DNA of 64,000 nucleotides from Georgenia muralis (GCF_003814705.1 NZ_RKRA01000001.1:2232001-2296000), one strand, 5' to 3'. Positions 1 through 10,307 are shown, counted from the stretch's first letter. Program-made: numbers and translations. The notes: a model not told the origin generated them from the sequence alone.

Positions 1-521
1 AGGTCGTCAAGGGCGGTCGTCGCTTCAGCTTCACGGCGCTGGTCGTCGTCGGCGACGGCGACGGCACCGTGGGTGTCGGCTACGGCAAGGCCAAGGAGGT
101 GCCCGCGGCGATCGCCAAGGGCGTGGAGGAGGCGAAGAAGAACTTCTTCCGCGTCCCCCGCATCGCCAAGACCATCCCGCACGTCGTGCAGGGTGAGGCC
201 GCGGCCGGCGTCGTCTTCCTCCGGCCGGCGTCGCCGGGTACCGGTGTCATCGCCGGCGGTCCCGTCCGCGCCGTCCTCGACTGCGCGGGCATCCACGACA
301 TCCTGAGCAAGTCGCTCGGCTCCTCCAACGCGATCAACATCGTCCACGCCACCGTGGCGGCGCTCAAGGGGCTCGAGCAGCCCGAGGCCGTCGCCGCGCG
401 TCGTGGTCTGCCGCTGGAGCACGTGGCCCCGGCCGCGATGCTGCGCCAGCGCGCCGCGGGCGAGGCCAAGGACCGCGCCGAGAAGTCCGGCGACCAGGCG
501 ACCGCCGGGGCGGGTGCGTGA
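1..521 (+). CDS. rpsE: 30S ribosomal protein S5, 5'-truncated by window edge
   Basis: This is a small-subunit ribosomal protein that helps keep decoding accurate. The reading frame is open from base 3 with no start codon, so the N-terminus lies outside the window. About 172 residues are visible. They include the glycine-rich segment [17 protein letters not shown] and the typical C-terminal run ending in a short alanine/lysine-rich tail. The stop TGA overlaps the ATG of rpmD by one base, the tight coupling expected in the spc operon. Identification is firm from the family pattern and from the S5-L30-L15-SecY order. Confidence 0.96.
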   Translation, partial: VVKGGRRFSFTALVVVGDGDGTVGVGYGKAKEVPAAIAKGVEEAKKNFFRVPRIAKTIPHVVQGEAAAGVVFLRPASPGTGVIAGGPVRAVLDCAGIHDILSKSLGSSNAINIVHATVAALKGLEQPEAVAARRGLPLEHVAPAAMLRQRAAGEAKDRAEKSGDQATAGAGA

Positions 522-703
522 TGGCCGAGCTCAAGGTGACCCAGACCAAGTCCGTCATCGGCGGCAAGCAGAACCAGAAGGACACCCTGCGCACCCTGGG
601 GCTCCGCCGCATCGGCCAGTCGGTCGTGCGGGAGGACAAGCCCGAGGTCCGCGGCATGATCCAGACGGTGGCGCACCTCGTCTCCGTCGAGGAGGTCGAC
701 TGA
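521..703 (+). CDS. rpmD: 50S ribosomal protein L30
   Basis: Large-subunit ribosomal protein of 60 residues, normal for bacterial L30. It begins [14 protein letters not shown] and contains the family segment [15 protein letters not shown]. The ATG at 521 shares its A with the rpsE stop codon. A GTG at 518 would add one methionine-equivalent residue, but the ATG is the usual L30 start. It lies 2 bases before rplO in the same operon. Confidence 0.97.
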   Translation: MAELKVTQTKSVIGGKQNQKDTLRTLGLRRIGQSVVREDKPEVRGMIQTVAHLVSVEEVD

Positions 704-705
704 CC

Positions 706-1182
706 ATGGCTGAGAACGAGAAGAACGAGACCGTCGGCCCCGCGCTGCGCGTCCACCACCTCCGCCCCGCGCCCGGCGCCCGGACCGCCAAGGTCCGCGT
801 CGGCCGTGGTGAGGGTGGCAAGCGCGGCAAGACCGCCGGTCGCGGCACCAAGGGCACCAAGGCCCGCTACCAGGTGCCCGAGCGCTTCGAGGGCGGGCAG
901 ATGCCGCTGCACATGCGGCTGCCCAAGCTCCGGGGCTTCAAGAACCCGTTCCGCACCGAGTACCAGGTGGTCAACCTGGACAAGCTCGGCGCGCTCTACC
1001 CCGAGGGTGGCTCCGTCACCGTCGAGGACCTGGTCGCCAAGGGCGCGGTGCGCTCCGGCAAGCCGGTCAAGGTCCTCGGCACCGGTGAGCTCGGCGTGAG
1101 GCTCGAGATCGCCGTCGACGCGTGGTCGGCCTCGGCCAAGGACAAGATCGAGGCCGCCGGCGGGACCATCTCCGCCGCGTGA
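706..1182 (+). CDS. rplO: 50S ribosomal protein L15
   Basis: L15 is a large-subunit assembly protein. The 158-residue product has the typical basic glycine-rich N-terminal half ([22 protein letters not shown], residues about 29-50) followed by the compact C-terminal domain. The start is the ATG 2 bases after the rpmD stop. A longer open frame extends upstream through rpmD and rpsE but is out of family. A strong inverted repeat directly follows the stop, separating L15 from secY. Confidence 0.97.
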   Translation: MAENEKNETVGPALRVHHLRPAPGARTAKVRVGRGEGGKRGKTAGRGTKGTKARYQVPERFEGGQMPLHMRLPKLRGFKNPFRTEYQVVNLDKLGALYPEGGSVTVEDLVAKGAVRSGKPVKVLGTGELGVRLEIAVDAWSASAKDKIEAAGGTISAA

Positions 1183-1188
1183 GCCACG

Positions 1189-1226
1189 ACGAGGGCGGCC
1201 CGGCACACGTGCCGGGCCGCCCTCGT
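1189..1226 (+). terminator. Perfect 18-bp inverted repeat after rplO
   Basis: Bases 1189-1206 are an exact reverse complement of 1209-1226, with two bases between them, starting 7 nt after the rplO stop. There is no T-run after it, as is common for terminator-like hairpins of GC-rich actinobacteria. It probably ends or attenuates spc-operon transcription before secY. Confidence 0.7.
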
Positions 1227-1268
1227 GCGTCCGGGGCCCCCGCGGCCCGCGCCGGCGCGCATCCGCGA

Positions 1269-1274
1269 TAGTCT
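1269..1274 (+). promoter_or_regulatory. Possible -10 element for secY-adk-map
   Basis: TAGTCT fits the actinobacterial TAnnnT pattern and lies between the rplO hairpin and secY. The same hexamer occurs in the rplM promoter of this window. I see no convincing -35 at the right distance, so this is tentative. Confidence 0.35.
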
Positions 1275-1352
1275 GACGCGCGGCCCGCGCCGTGACCCGG
1301 CCGCACCCCGCAGCGGGCCGACGTGGCCCGCCACCACCATGCAGGAGGAAGT

Positions 1353-2642
1353 TTGCTCAGCGCATTCGCCCAGGCGTTCCGCACGCCTGACCTACGGCGC
1401 AAGCTGCTGTTCACGCTGGGGATCATGGCGATCTTCCGGCTGGGCACGTTCATCCCGGCACCGGGGGTCTCCTACGTCAACGTCCAGCAGTGCCTGTCGC
1501 TGCAGGGCACGAGCGACCTCCTCGGCATGGTCAACCTCTTCAGCGGCGGTGCCCTCCTCCAGCTGAGCGTGTTCGCGCTGGGGATCATGCCGTACATCAC
1601 GGCGAGCATCATCGTCCAGCTCATGCGGGTGGTCATCCCGCGGTTCGAGGAGCTGCACAAGGAGGGCCAGGCGGGGCAGTCCAAGCTCACGCAGTACACC
1701 CGCTACCTCACGATCTTCCTCGCGATCCTGCAGTCCTCCGTGATCGTCACGGTGGCCAACAGCGCCCTGTTCCCGGGCTGTCCCACCCCGCCGATCCCGG
1801 ACGACTCCCCGCTGTCGCTCCTGCTGACCATCACCGCGATGACCGCCGGCACCGGGCTGATCATGTGGCTGGGCGAGCTCATCACCGAGCGCGGCGTCGG
1901 CAACGGCATGTCGCTGCTGATCTTCACCTCCATCGCCGCCTCGTTCCCCTCGGCGCTGTGGTCGATCGCGGGCGGCGCCGACGGCGCCGGCCGCCTCGCG
2001 ATCGTCGTGGGGCTCATCCTGCTCATCACCCTGCTCGTCGTGTTCGTCGAGCAGTCCCAGCGCCGGATCCCGGTCCAGTACGCCAAGCGGATGGTCGGGC
2101 GGCGCATGTACGGCGGCTCCTCGACCTACATCCCGATCAAGATCAACATGCCCGGCGTCATCCCGGTCATCTTCGCCTCCTCGCTCCTGGCCCTGCCGAC
2201 CCTCGTGGCGCAGTTCGGCGACCAGACCGAGCCGTGGGTGCAGTGGGTCATCGCCAACGTCGCGAACCCGGCCTCGCCCCTGTACATCGCGCTGTACGCG
2301 GTGCTCATCCTGTTCTTCGCGTTCTTCTACACCTCGATCACGTTCGACCCCGACGAGGTCGCGGACAACATGAAGCGGTACGGCGGGTTCATCCCCGGCA
2401 TCCGTGCGGGCCGGCCCACCGCCGAGTACCTGCAGTACGTCATCATCCGCATCACGACGGCCGGCGCGATCTACCTGACCCTGGTCGCCCTCATCCCGAC
2501 GATCGTGTTCGCGCAGATGAACATCACGCAGATCGCCTTCGGCGGCACCTCGATCCTCATCGTCGTCGGCGTGGGTCTGCAGACGGTCAAGGAGATCGAC
2601 TCCCAGCTCCAGCAGCGTCACTACGAAGGGTTCCTCCGATGA
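1353..2642 (+). CDS. secY: Preprotein translocase subunit SecY
   Basis: Central pore of the Sec translocon, an integral membrane protein with ten expected helices that works with SecE, SecG and SecA. The 429-residue sequence begins [20 protein letters not shown] and contains the family run [14 protein letters not shown]. The start is a TTG at 1353, preceded by AGGAGG at 1343-1348. Upstream in-frame GTG codons would add residues absent from the family. The stop overlaps the adk ATG (ATGA), so translation is probably coupled. Confidence 0.96.
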   Translation: MLSAFAQAFRTPDLRRKLLFTLGIMAIFRLGTFIPAPGVSYVNVQQCLSLQGTSDLLGMVNLFSGGALLQLSVFALGIMPYITASIIVQLMRVVIPRFEELHKEGQAGQSKLTQYTRYLTIFLAILQSSVIVTVANSALFPGCPTPPIPDDSPLSLLLTITAMTAGTGLIMWLGELITERGVGNGMSLLIFTSIAASFPSALWSIAGGADGAGRLAIVVGLILLITLLVVFVEQSQRRIPVQYAKRMVGRRMYGGSSTYIPIKINMPGVIPVIFASSLLALPTLVAQFGDQTEPWVQWVIANVANPASPLYIALYAVLILFFAFFYTSITFDPDEVADNMKRYGGFIPGIRAGRPTAEYLQYVIIRITTAGAIYLTLVALIPTIVFAQMNITQIAFGGTSILIVVGVGLQTVKEIDSQLQQRHYEGFLR

Positions 2643-3217
2643 GCGCACGTCTCGTCCTCCTCGGCCCTCCCGGTGCCGGCAAGGGGACCCAGGCCGCTCG
2701 GATCTCCGAGCGGCTGGGCGTCCCGGCGGTGTCCACCGGGGACATCTTCCGGGCCAACGTCGCCGGCCAGACCGAGCTCGGGCGGCGAGCCCAGCGCTAC
2801 ATGGACGCCGGGGAGTACGTGCCCGACGAGGTCACCAACGCCATGGTGCGCGACCGGCTCGCGCAGTCCGACGCCGCCGGCGGCTTCCTCCTGGACGGCT
2901 ACCCGCGCACCGACGACCAGGTCGCCGAGCTCGACGCCATGCTCGCCGACGCCGGGCAGGGGCTCGACGCCGTCGTCGAGCTCACGGCGGACACCGACGA
3001 GGTGGTCACCCGCCTGCTCGGGCGGGCCCAGGAGCAGGGGCGGGCGGACGACACCGAGGTGGTCATCCGTCGCCGGCTCGAGGTCTACGCCGAGCAGACC
3101 CAGCCGCTGGCCGACGTCTACGCCGGCCGGGGCCTGCTCGTGCAGGTCGACGGCATCGGCGCGATCGACGAGGTCACCGAGCGCATCATGGCCGCCCTCG
3201 CGCCGCGCCTCGGCTGA
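2639..3217 (+). CDS. adk: Adenylate kinase
   Basis: Interconverts ATP+AMP and 2 ADP in the cytoplasm. The 192-residue product has the P-loop GPPGAGKGT at residues 9-17, the AMP-binding segment STGDIFR and the motif [10 protein letters not shown]. It is the short actinobacterial form without the zinc-finger LID insertion of longer bacterial enzymes. The ATG overlaps the secY stop by 4 bases. secY-adk-map order is conserved in many Gram-positive bacteria. Confidence 0.96.
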   Translation: MSARLVLLGPPGAGKGTQAARISERLGVPAVSTGDIFRANVAGQTELGRRAQRYMDAGEYVPDEVTNAMVRDRLAQSDAAGGFLLDGYPRTDDQVAELDAMLADAGQGLDAVVELTADTDEVVTRLLGRAQEQGRADDTEVVIRRRLEVYAEQTQPLADVYAGRGLLVQVDGIGAIDEVTERIMAALAPRLG

Positions 3218-3225
3218 GGCGGACC

Positions 3226-4059
3226 GTGTTCGGGCGCGAGCGGATCGAGTACAAGACCCCGGAGCAGATCGCGGTCATGCGGCGGGCCGGCCTGGTGGTC
3301 GCCGACATCCACGCGGCGCTGCGCGCCGCCGTCGCACCGCGGACGACCACGAGCGAGCTCGACGCCGTCGCCGCCGACGTCCTGGCACGGGCGGGAGCCA
3401 CGTCGAACTTCCTGGGCTACCACGGCTACCCCGCGACGGTGTGCATCTCGGTCAACGAGGTGATCGTCCACGGCATCCCCGGCGACCGGGTGATCGAGGA
3501 GGGCGACGTCGTCTCCTTCGACTGCGGCGCCGTGGTCGAGGGGTGGCACGGTGACGCCGCCTTCACGACGATCGTCGGCGACCCGGCCGACGAGGAGGAC
3601 CGCCTCCTCGTCGACATCACCGAGGAGGCGATGTGGGCCGGGATCGCGGCTCTGGCCACCGGCACCCACCTCGGCGCGGTCGGGGACGCCGTCGAGGGCG
3701 TGGTCGAGCGACGCGCCGTCGAGACCGGGGTCCGCCTGGGGATCGTGGAGGAGTACGTCGGGCACGGCATCGGCTCGGCGATGCACCAGCCGCCCGAGGT
3801 GCTGAACTACCGCACCAAGGACAAGGGCCCGCGCCTGCGCCCGGGGATGGCGCTGGCGGTCGAGCCGATGCTCACTGCCGGGTCGCCCGCGAGCGAGGTC
3901 CTCGCCGACGACTGGACCGTGGTCACCCTCGACGGCGCCCGCGCGGCGCACTGGGAGCACACGGTGGCGCTGGGTGAGCACGGCATCTGGGTCCTCACCG
4001 CGCCCGACGGCGGGGCCGCGCGGCTCGCCGAGCTCGGCGTCGAGGTCGCACCCGGCTGA
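3226..4059 (+). CDS. map: Methionine aminopeptidase type I
   Basis: Removes the N-terminal methionine of nascent proteins using a dinuclear metal centre. In the 277-residue sequence the expected ligands are visible: Asp99 (SFDCG), Asp110 (WHGDAAF), a histidine in GHGIG, and glutamates in AVEPM and in the EHT motif. His82 in VHGIP is the substrate-side histidine. It starts with GTG 8 bases after adk and has no N-terminal zinc-binding extension. It closes the secY-adk-map unit. Confidence 0.95.
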   Translation: MFGRERIEYKTPEQIAVMRRAGLVVADIHAALRAAVAPRTTTSELDAVAADVLARAGATSNFLGYHGYPATVCISVNEVIVHGIPGDRVIEEGDVVSFDCGAVVEGWHGDAAFTTIVGDPADEEDRLLVDITEEAMWAGIAALATGTHLGAVGDAVEGVVERRAVETGVRLGIVEEYVGHGIGSAMHQPPEVLNYRTKDKGPRLRPGMALAVEPMLTAGSPASEVLADDWTVVTLDGARAAHWEHTVALGEHGIWVLTAPDGGAARLAELGVEVAPG

Positions 4060-4217
4060 CCCGCCCCGCTGCCCCGATCTCTCCGGGCACGAAACCCCAT
4101 GTTCGGGGGATATTGCCACCGAACCGTTCCACAACGGCGTCCCGAGCCCCACAATGGCAAGGGCACCGTACGGCGGCGCCCGCGTCCGGGACCGGACGTG
4201 CGGGGGAAGGGGGTGGC

Positions 4218-6722
4218 GTGGTCGCGTCGCTCCCCGCCGTCCTCGAGCTCCGGCCGCGCACGGCCCGCGAGGTCGAGGTCGACCCGGCGCTGATCGCCAT
4301 GCTCGACGCCCGCGCCCCGCTCACGGTCGTGCGCGGACCACGCGGCTACGGCAAGTCCACCCTGCTCGGTGCCTGGCTGAGCGGCGGCGGACCGGGGCAC
4401 CCGGTCGTCTCCCTCGCGCTGACCCGCGAGGCCAACGACGCCGCGGAGTTCTGGGCCGGGGTGGCCGGCGCGCTCGAGGCGGCGGGCGTGCTCCAGCGGG
4501 AGCGGGCCGACGCCGCGCCCGCACCGGCCGGGGACACGGACCGGCTGCGCGTCCTCGGCGCGCTCGGCGGCCGGCGCACCCCGCTGACGCTCGTCCTGGA
4601 CAGCTATCACCACGCCGGACGGCGGGAGGCGGCGGCGGAGATCGACGACGACCTCGTCGAGCTGGTGCGCCAGAACGACCAGCTCTACCTCGTCGTCGCC
4701 ACCCGCACCATGCGCCTGCTGGAGACCTCCGGGTCCCTGTCCGTCGACGCCACGATCATCTCGCCGCAGAACCTGCGGCTCGACGCCGTCGCCGTCGCGG
4801 CCCTTGCCCGCCGGCTCGGCGTGCCGGTCTCCGGGCGCGACGCCGGCCGGCTCGCCGAGGGGTTCGGCGGCTGGCCCGCCGCCGTGCGCGACGTCCTGGT
4901 GCGCTCGCGCAGCGAGGGCGGGCAGGTCAACCTCGCCCTCGCCGACGAGTACATCGCCTCGATGGTCCGGGACCTCCGCCACGAGGCGGTGCGGAGCTTC
5001 CTCCTGCGGGCCGCCGTCCCGGAGGAGTTCGACGCGGAGGTCGCCCAGCTCCTCGCACCGCAGGACACGACGCCCCAGATCCTGCGCAACGTCCGCGCCG
5101 CCGGGCTGCTCCGCGAGGAGATCCGCGACGGCCGGCGGACCTACTCCTTCGCCCCGATCGTGCGGCAGGCCCTCGTGCGGATGCTGGCCGAGTCCCGCCC
5201 CGACGAGCTGCGCGAGGTCCACCGCATCCTCATGGACCACCACGCCCGGGCGGACGACCACCTGCGGGTGCTCGTCCACGCCATCCACGCCGGCGCCTGG
5301 GAGACGGCCGAACGCGTCCTGGAGCAGCAGTGGCACCACATCGTCACGGAGGAGCCGGTGGTGCTCGTGGCCGCCGCCCAGCTCATCCCGCCGGAGGTGG
5401 TCGCGGCGCACCCGCGGTTCCGGGTGGCCCGCGAGGACGTGACGGGGTCCCTCCCGCCGGGCGGTGACCGACCGCCGGCGCCGCCGTGGCGCACGGGCGA
5501 CATCCGCGGGATCACCGCCGAGTTCGCGCCCCAGCGCACCCACGGACGGGTCGATCCCACCTCGGTCGCCCTGCTGCAGTGGGGGGTCGCGGCCGTCCTC
5601 GCCGGTGACGAGTCCGCCGCCCTCTACGCGTTCGGGCGGGCCCGGTCCCGGGCGCAGGAGCCCGGTGGCAACCCCACCTCGGCCCGGCTGGCCACCGTGG
5701 GCCTGGCCCTGACCCACGCCATCTACGCCGACGCCGACATCGCCGCCCGCTGGCTCGCCGACCCCGTCCTGGCGGGGGCGGACCGCCCGGACCACGAGGA
5801 CCACGCGCTGGTGGGCCCCTGGCTCGCCCAGGCCGCCGCCCTCGTCGCGCTGGACCGGCTCGACGAGGACCTCGCGGAGCGCGTCGCCGCGCTGCCGCAG
5901 CGGCACCGGCGCGACGAGGTGTGGGCGTTGTCGGTCCTGGTCTCGGCCCTGCACGCCTCCCTCGACGGCGGCCCGGCCGACGTCGCGCGGTGGGCGGCGA
6001 ACCTGCGCGCGGCCCGGCACTACCTGCCGCGCGGGGGCCTCACGGAGGTGCTCGTGCGCACCTCCGAGGTCGAGGTCCTCCTGGCCGGCGGTCTGGACGC
6101 CGCGGCGCGCAAGGCCGCCGAGGACCTGCCGGTGTCGGTGGTCAGCGTCGCCACCCACGCGCGCCTCACCCTCGCGGCCGGCGACCACCGCCGGGCCATG
6201 GCCCGCGCCCGGGCCGCGCTCGAGATGCCCGGTCTCACGCAGCGCTCGGTCATGGAGTGCTGGCTCGTCGTCGCGGCGGCCCACCACGCCCTGGGCGAGC
6301 GGGTGCCCGCCCGGGCGGCCTTCGCCCACGCCGTCCGTGCGGGCGAGTCCTCCGGGCTGCGCCGGCCGTTCCTCGTCATCCCGCGCGGGGTCTTCACCGC
6401 CCTCGCGGGCGCCGACCCGCAGGTCCTGGCGATGTGGCCCGCAGGGCTCGCGCCCGCGCACGACGCGGTGGCCGTCGGCGGGGAGGAGCTCACCGAGATC
6501 CTCACCCCGCGCGAGCTCGAGGTCCTCCAGGCCCTGCACGTCCACGCCGGCGCCGTGGCGGTCGCCCGGGAGCTCGGCCTGTCGGTCAACACCGCCAAGT
6601 CCCACCTCCGCAGCATCTACCACAAGATGCGGGTCACGAACCGTGCCGAGGCTCTGCGCCGGGCCGAGGAGCTCGACCGCTCCGCGCAGCCGGCGACGGT
6701 CGCCGGCGGAAGCGACGAGTGA
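4218..6722 (+). CDS. Large MalT/LAL-like LuxR-family regulator (first of tandem pair)
   Basis: A probable ATP-dependent transcriptional activator of 834 residues. It has an N-terminal P-loop (GPRGYGKST, residues 40-48), a long alanine-rich region probably made of helical repeats, and a C-terminal LuxR-type helix-turn-helix beginning LTPRELEVLQAL, with SVNTAKSHLRSIYHKM as the recognition part. This architecture matches the MalT/LAL group, whose members usually sense a small molecule; the ligand is unknown. The GTG at 4218 follows a purine-rich GGGGGAAGGGGG stretch. An earlier in-frame ATG at 4113 adds 35 residues of uncharacteristic sequence. Its stop overlaps the next paralogue by one base. 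Confidence 0.8.
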   Translation: MVASLPAVLELRPRTAREVEVDPALIAMLDARAPLTVVRGPRGYGKSTLLGAWLSGGGPGHPVVSLALTREANDAAEFWAGVAGALEAAGVLQRERADAAPAPAGDTDRLRVLGALGGRRTPLTLVLDSYHHAGRREAAAEIDDDLVELVRQNDQLYLVVATRTMRLLETSGSLSVDATIISPQNLRLDAVAVAALARRLGVPVSGRDAGRLAEGFGGWPAAVRDVLVRSRSEGGQVNLALADEYIASMVRDLRHEAVRSFLLRAAVPEEFDAEVAQLLAPQDTTPQILRNVRAAGLLREEIRDGRRTYSFAPIVRQALVRMLAESRPDELREVHRILMDHHARADDHLRVLVHAIHAGAWETAERVLEQQWHHIVTEEPVVLVAAAQLIPPEVVAAHPRFRVAREDVTGSLPPGGDRPPAPPWRTGDIRGITAEFAPQRTHGRVDPTSVALLQWGVAAVLAGDESAALYAFGRARSRAQEPGGNPTSARLATVGLALTHAIYADADIAARWLADPVLAGADRPDHEDHALVGPWLAQAAALVALDRLDEDLAERVAALPQRHRRDEVWALSVLVSALHASLDGGPADVARWAANLRAARHYLPRGGLTEVLVRTSEVEVLLAGGLDAAARKAAEDLPVSVVSVATHARLTLAAGDHRRAMARARAALEMPGLTQRSVMECWLVVAAAHHALGERVPARAAFAHAVRAGESSGLRRPFLVIPRGVFTALAGADPQVLAMWPAGLAPAHDAVAVGGEELTEILTPRELEVLQALHVHAGAVAVARELGLSVNTAKSHLRSIYHKMRVTNRAEALRRAEELDRSAQPATVAGGSDE

Positions 6723-9136
6723 TGCCACCGTCGCGCCGCGACGGTGACGGACGGGGCCTGCCACGCGTTCCCGAGGCGTTCTTCCCCGCCGACGCCGCCT
6801 GGTCCCGCCTGAGCGGGCTGCCCGCGCTCGTCGTGGTGCAGGCGCCGCGCGGCTACGGCAAGACGGCGACCGTCTCGGCGTGGCTGCGCCGGCGCGACCT
6901 GCCCCAGCACGACCTCGTGTGGGCGTCGGTGCCGCCCTCGGTGACGAGCCGTGCCGAGTTCTGGGCAGCCCTCCACGACGCGGTCGTCCTCGCGGGCCAC
7001 GAGAACCCCGGCGAGGGCGAGGACGGCTGGGAACGGCTCGCCCGCACCGCCGGCGCCCGCCGGCGTGACCTCGTCATCGTCGTCGACGCCTACGACCGCC
7101 AGCCCGACGAGTCGGTCGACGCCGAGCTCGTCGAGCTCGCGCACGAGCACGAGCAGCTCCACCTCGTCCTGATCATGCGTGCGCCCCGGCCGGCGGTGGC
7201 GCTCGCCGGGGCGAGCGGTGACGCGGTCGTCCTGCGCGCCGAGGACCTCACGCTGGACCCCCGGCGGGCCGCGCTGCTGGGGAGGTCGCTGGGTGTGACC
7301 GTCAGCCCGGACGCCGCCGCCGAGCTCTGCGCCGGGGCCGGCGGGTGGCCAGGACTGCTGCGCGTGGCCCTGCTCACCTCCACCCCCGACGAGGAGGGCG
7401 ACCCGCTCCCCGACGTCTCCGGCATCGCCGCCTACCTCCGGGTGGTCCTGGCGGACCTCGACGGGGACGGGGCCGCCGGGGCGCTGACCGCCCTGGCGGT
7501 GCCCGGCGCCGTCACCAGGGACGCCACGGCCGCCCTCCTGGGCCCCACCGAGGCGCCTCACGTCGAGACGGTGCTCGCGCGGATGGCCCGGGCCGGGCTC
7601 CTCCTTCCCGGCGCTGCCGGCGAGCTGCGCTACCCGCCGCTGCTGCGCGCGGGCGGGCGACAGATCCTCGTCGAGGACGACCCCGCCCGGTTCCGTGCCC
7701 TCAGCGCCACGAGCGCCCGCCTCGCGACGACGGCCGGGGACGCGCCCGCGGCCCTGGGGCACGCCGTCGACGCCCAGGACACCGATCTCCTGCGTGACAC
7801 CGTCGAGACGACGTGGGCGGAGGTGCTCGACGGGCATCGGGACCTCCTGCGCGAGGCCCTGACCCGCCTCCCCGACGACGGTCCCCGGGTCCGGGCGCTG
7901 CGCGAGCTCGTGCTCCCCGCGAGCGTCCCGCGGTGGTTCGCCGAGGCGCTCCAGAGCGGTCTGCCCCTCGTCGAGCCCGGTGGGGAGGGCCTGCCGCTCG
8001 CCGCCACGTCCGACCCGCCCGGGCTCCCCGCCGCGATCACCGACCTGGCCTCGGCCGAGCTGCGCGGGGCCGACCTGCTCCGCGCGGCCCACGCCTTCTA
8101 CGAGGCCGCCCGCCGCGCGTCGCCCGGGGCGACCCGGCGCGAGGCCGCCTCGGGCCTCGCGCTGACCCTGGCTCTCATGGGGCACCCGCGCACCGCCGTG
8201 CGCTGGCTCGCGTGGGGCCGGCGAGACCCTGTCGGGACGGACGGGCCGCTGGAGCGGGTGGCCGCGACCGCCGTCCCAGCGATCCACGATCTCGACGCCC
8301 TGCACCCCGCGTCGCCGCCGGGCAGCCCACCGGTGCTGGGCGAGGGTGAGCGGTGGCTCGAGGCGGTGCTGCTCTACGCCTGGGCCGGCCGGTCCCTCCA
8401 CGGGCCGGGCGCCGAGGAGCACCTGGCCGACCTCGAGCGCTACCGCGAGCAGCGGGGTGTCCGGGTGGAGCGCCTCACCGAGACCCTCCTGCTCACCGCC
8501 CTGGTGGACCTGTGCCTGGCGACGGACAACCTCACCCGCGCCCGGACCCTCCTGACCGACGTCCGGGGGGCCGACCCGCTCTGGGCCGACGTCGCACGGG
8601 CCAAGGTCGCCCTGTACACCGGGGACGACCGCGGCGCGCTCGACCTCAGCCGCACCCCGGGCGGTGTGGTGCCGCTGCTCTGCCGGCCGGCGCTGGAGGG
8701 TCTGCTGGTGCACGCGGTGGCCGCCTACCGTCTGGGGGAGCGAGGCACCGCCACCGGAGCGCTGGACCTGGCCACCCGGATCGCCGAGCGCACCGGGCTG
8801 CTGCGCCCGTTCCTCCTCGTCCCGCGGGGCGACCTCGAGTCGGTCGCCGCCACCCTGCCCGGTGGCGGCGAGCTCCTCGACAGCTCGGTGCTCGCCGCGG
8901 GGAGCGGCCCGTTCCCCGAGCCGGTCCGTTCCGAGCCGTTGAGCGGGCGGGAGCTCAAGGTCCTGCGCGAGCTCGCGGCCGGCCGGCCGGTGGCCGTCAT
9001 CGCCCGGCGCCTGTACGTCTCCGAGAGCACGGTCAAGACCCAGGTGCGCAGCATCTACCGCAAGCTCGGGGTCCACACCCGCACCGACGCCGTCGCGCGG
9101 GGTCAGCTCCTGGGGGTTCTGCCGCCCGAGGACTGA
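6722..9136 (+). CDS. Large MalT/LAL-like LuxR-family regulator (second of tandem pair)
   Basis: An 804-residue paralogue of the preceding gene with the same layout: P-loop APRGYGKT at residues 41-48, a long helical middle, and a C-terminal LuxR helix-turn-helix (LSGRELKVLRELAAG, then YVSESTVKTQVRSIYRKLGV). The ATG shares its A with the upstream stop, so the two are almost certainly co-translated. The pair interrupts the usual map-infA junction. Whether the two proteins act together, and on which promoters, cannot be read from sequence. Confidence 0.8.
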   Translation: MPPSRRDGDGRGLPRVPEAFFPADAAWSRLSGLPALVVVQAPRGYGKTATVSAWLRRRDLPQHDLVWASVPPSVTSRAEFWAALHDAVVLAGHENPGEGEDGWERLARTAGARRRDLVIVVDAYDRQPDESVDAELVELAHEHEQLHLVLIMRAPRPAVALAGASGDAVVLRAEDLTLDPRRAALLGRSLGVTVSPDAAAELCAGAGGWPGLLRVALLTSTPDEEGDPLPDVSGIAAYLRVVLADLDGDGAAGALTALAVPGAVTRDATAALLGPTEAPHVETVLARMARAGLLLPGAAGELRYPPLLRAGGRQILVEDDPARFRALSATSARLATTAGDAPAALGHAVDAQDTDLLRDTVETTWAEVLDGHRDLLREALTRLPDDGPRVRALRELVLPASVPRWFAEALQSGLPLVEPGGEGLPLAATSDPPGLPAAITDLASAELRGADLLRAAHAFYEAARRASPGATRREAASGLALTLALMGHPRTAVRWLAWGRRDPVGTDGPLERVAATAVPAIHDLDALHPASPPGSPPVLGEGERWLEAVLLYAWAGRSLHGPGAEEHLADLERYREQRGVRVERLTETLLLTALVDLCLATDNLTRARTLLTDVRGADPLWADVARAKVALYTGDDRGALDLSRTPGGVVPLLCRPALEGLLVHAVAAYRLGERGTATGALDLATRIAERTGLLRPFLLVPRGDLESVAATLPGGGELLDSSVLAAGSGPFPEPVRSEPLSGRELKVLRELAAGRPVAVIARRLYVSESTVKTQVRSIYRKLGVHTRTDAVARGQLLGVLPPED

Positions 9137-9195
9137 CCGCCGCGGGTGGTCCGGCAGCACGCGAGCCGGGGTGGTCCGCCTCACCCGGGCCGCGG

Positions 9196-9224
9196 TTCCA
9201 CCGGCGCCGGCGATGCCGTAGGAT
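9196..9224 (+). promoter_or_regulatory. Candidate promoter of infA and the alpha operon
   Basis: TTCCAC (9196-9201), a 17-nt spacer and TAGGAT (9219-9224) lie 86 bases before infA. The -10 fits well; the -35 matches the consensus at only some positions. A separate infA promoter is plausible because the two regulator genes lie immediately upstream. Confidence 0.45.
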
Positions 9225-9310
9225 GGTCCGCTGGGCGTGGGCTCGCCCTGCACGCGTGCGTGCGGGTCGCCACGGCCACCTTTCGAGCACACCAACGTTA
9301 GCGGGAGTTC

Positions 9311-9532
<222 letters not shown>

Positions 9533-9603
9533 CCACCACGAGCACATCGCCGCCGTGACGGCCCCTGCGGGGCCCCGGCATGCGCGGCGGCGGAGGAAGA
9601 ATC

Positions 9604-9717
9604 ATGAAGGTCAAGCCCAGCGTCAAGCCGATCTGCGACAAGTGCAAGGTCATCCGTCGCCACGGCCGCGTCATGGTCATCTGCGAGAACCTGCGTCACA
9701 AGCAGCGCCAGGGCTGA
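9604..9717 (+). CDS. rpmJ: 50S ribosomal protein L36
   Basis: A 37-residue large-subunit protein. It has the zinc-ribbon pattern with Cys11, Cys14 and Cys27 and a histidine at position 32 ([22 protein letters not shown]), so this is the zinc-binding form. The ATG follows a GGAGGAAGA ribosome-binding stretch. It lies 71 bases after infA, as in other actinobacteria. Confidence 0.97.
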   Translation: MKVKPSVKPICDKCKVIRRHGRVMVICENLRHKQRQG

Positions 9718-9851
9718 GTCCCTGACCGCCGGGGTCCTCCCGGCAACCGCACCACCAGCACCCACGGGTGCCACCCCCGGCTCGGAGGCCGGGGCCCGCA
9801 ACGGCGGCGAGGGTGGTGAGGCAGACCTCCGACCCACAACAGGAGTCAAAG

Positions 9852-10232
9852 TTGGCACGTCTCTCCGGCGTCGACCTCCCCCGCGAGAAGCGGCTCGAGA
9901 TCGCGCTCACCTACATCTACGGCGTGGGCAGGACCCGCGCCAAGGAGACCCTCGAGGCCACCGGGATCAGCCCTGACCTGCGCGTCAAGGACCTGACCGA
10001 CACCGACCTCGTCGCTCTCCGTGACCACATCGAGGGCAACTTCAAGGTCGAGGGTGACCTCCGCCGCGAGGTCGCCGCGGACATCCGCCGCAAGGTGGAG
10101 ATCGGCTGCTACCAGGGCCTGCGCCACCGTCGTGGCCTGCCCGTGCACGGGCAGCGCACCAAGACCAACGCGCGCACCCGCAAGGGCCCCAAGCGCACCG
10201 TCGCCGGCAAGAAGAAGGCCGGCAAGAAGTAG
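9852..10232 (+). CDS. rpsM: 30S ribosomal protein S13
   Basis: Head protein of the small subunit that contacts initiator tRNA and the subunit bridge. The 126-residue sequence begins [21 protein letters not shown] and has the helix-hairpin [11 protein letters not shown] and the basic tail [13 protein letters not shown]. The start is a TTG at 9852, with AGGAG 6 bases upstream. An earlier in-frame start at 9768 would add 28 residues absent from the family. Confidence 0.96.
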   Translation: MARLSGVDLPREKRLEIALTYIYGVGRTRAKETLEATGISPDLRVKDLTDTDLVALRDHIEGNFKVEGDLRREVAADIRRKVEIGCYQGLRHRRGLPVHGQRTKTNARTRKGPKRTVAGKKKAGKK

Positions 10233-10307
10233 CAGCCGTCCGCGTCCGGCGCCCACCGGCGCCCGCGGACCGGTCCGACGACCTCACCCCAGGAGAGAAA
10301 GCACCTC

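Noticed and set aside
1392-2648. Long antisense open frame opposite secY
   Set aside because: Its composition (Asp/Arg/His-rich) is a shadow of high third-position GC in secY; no family features and no plausible start site.
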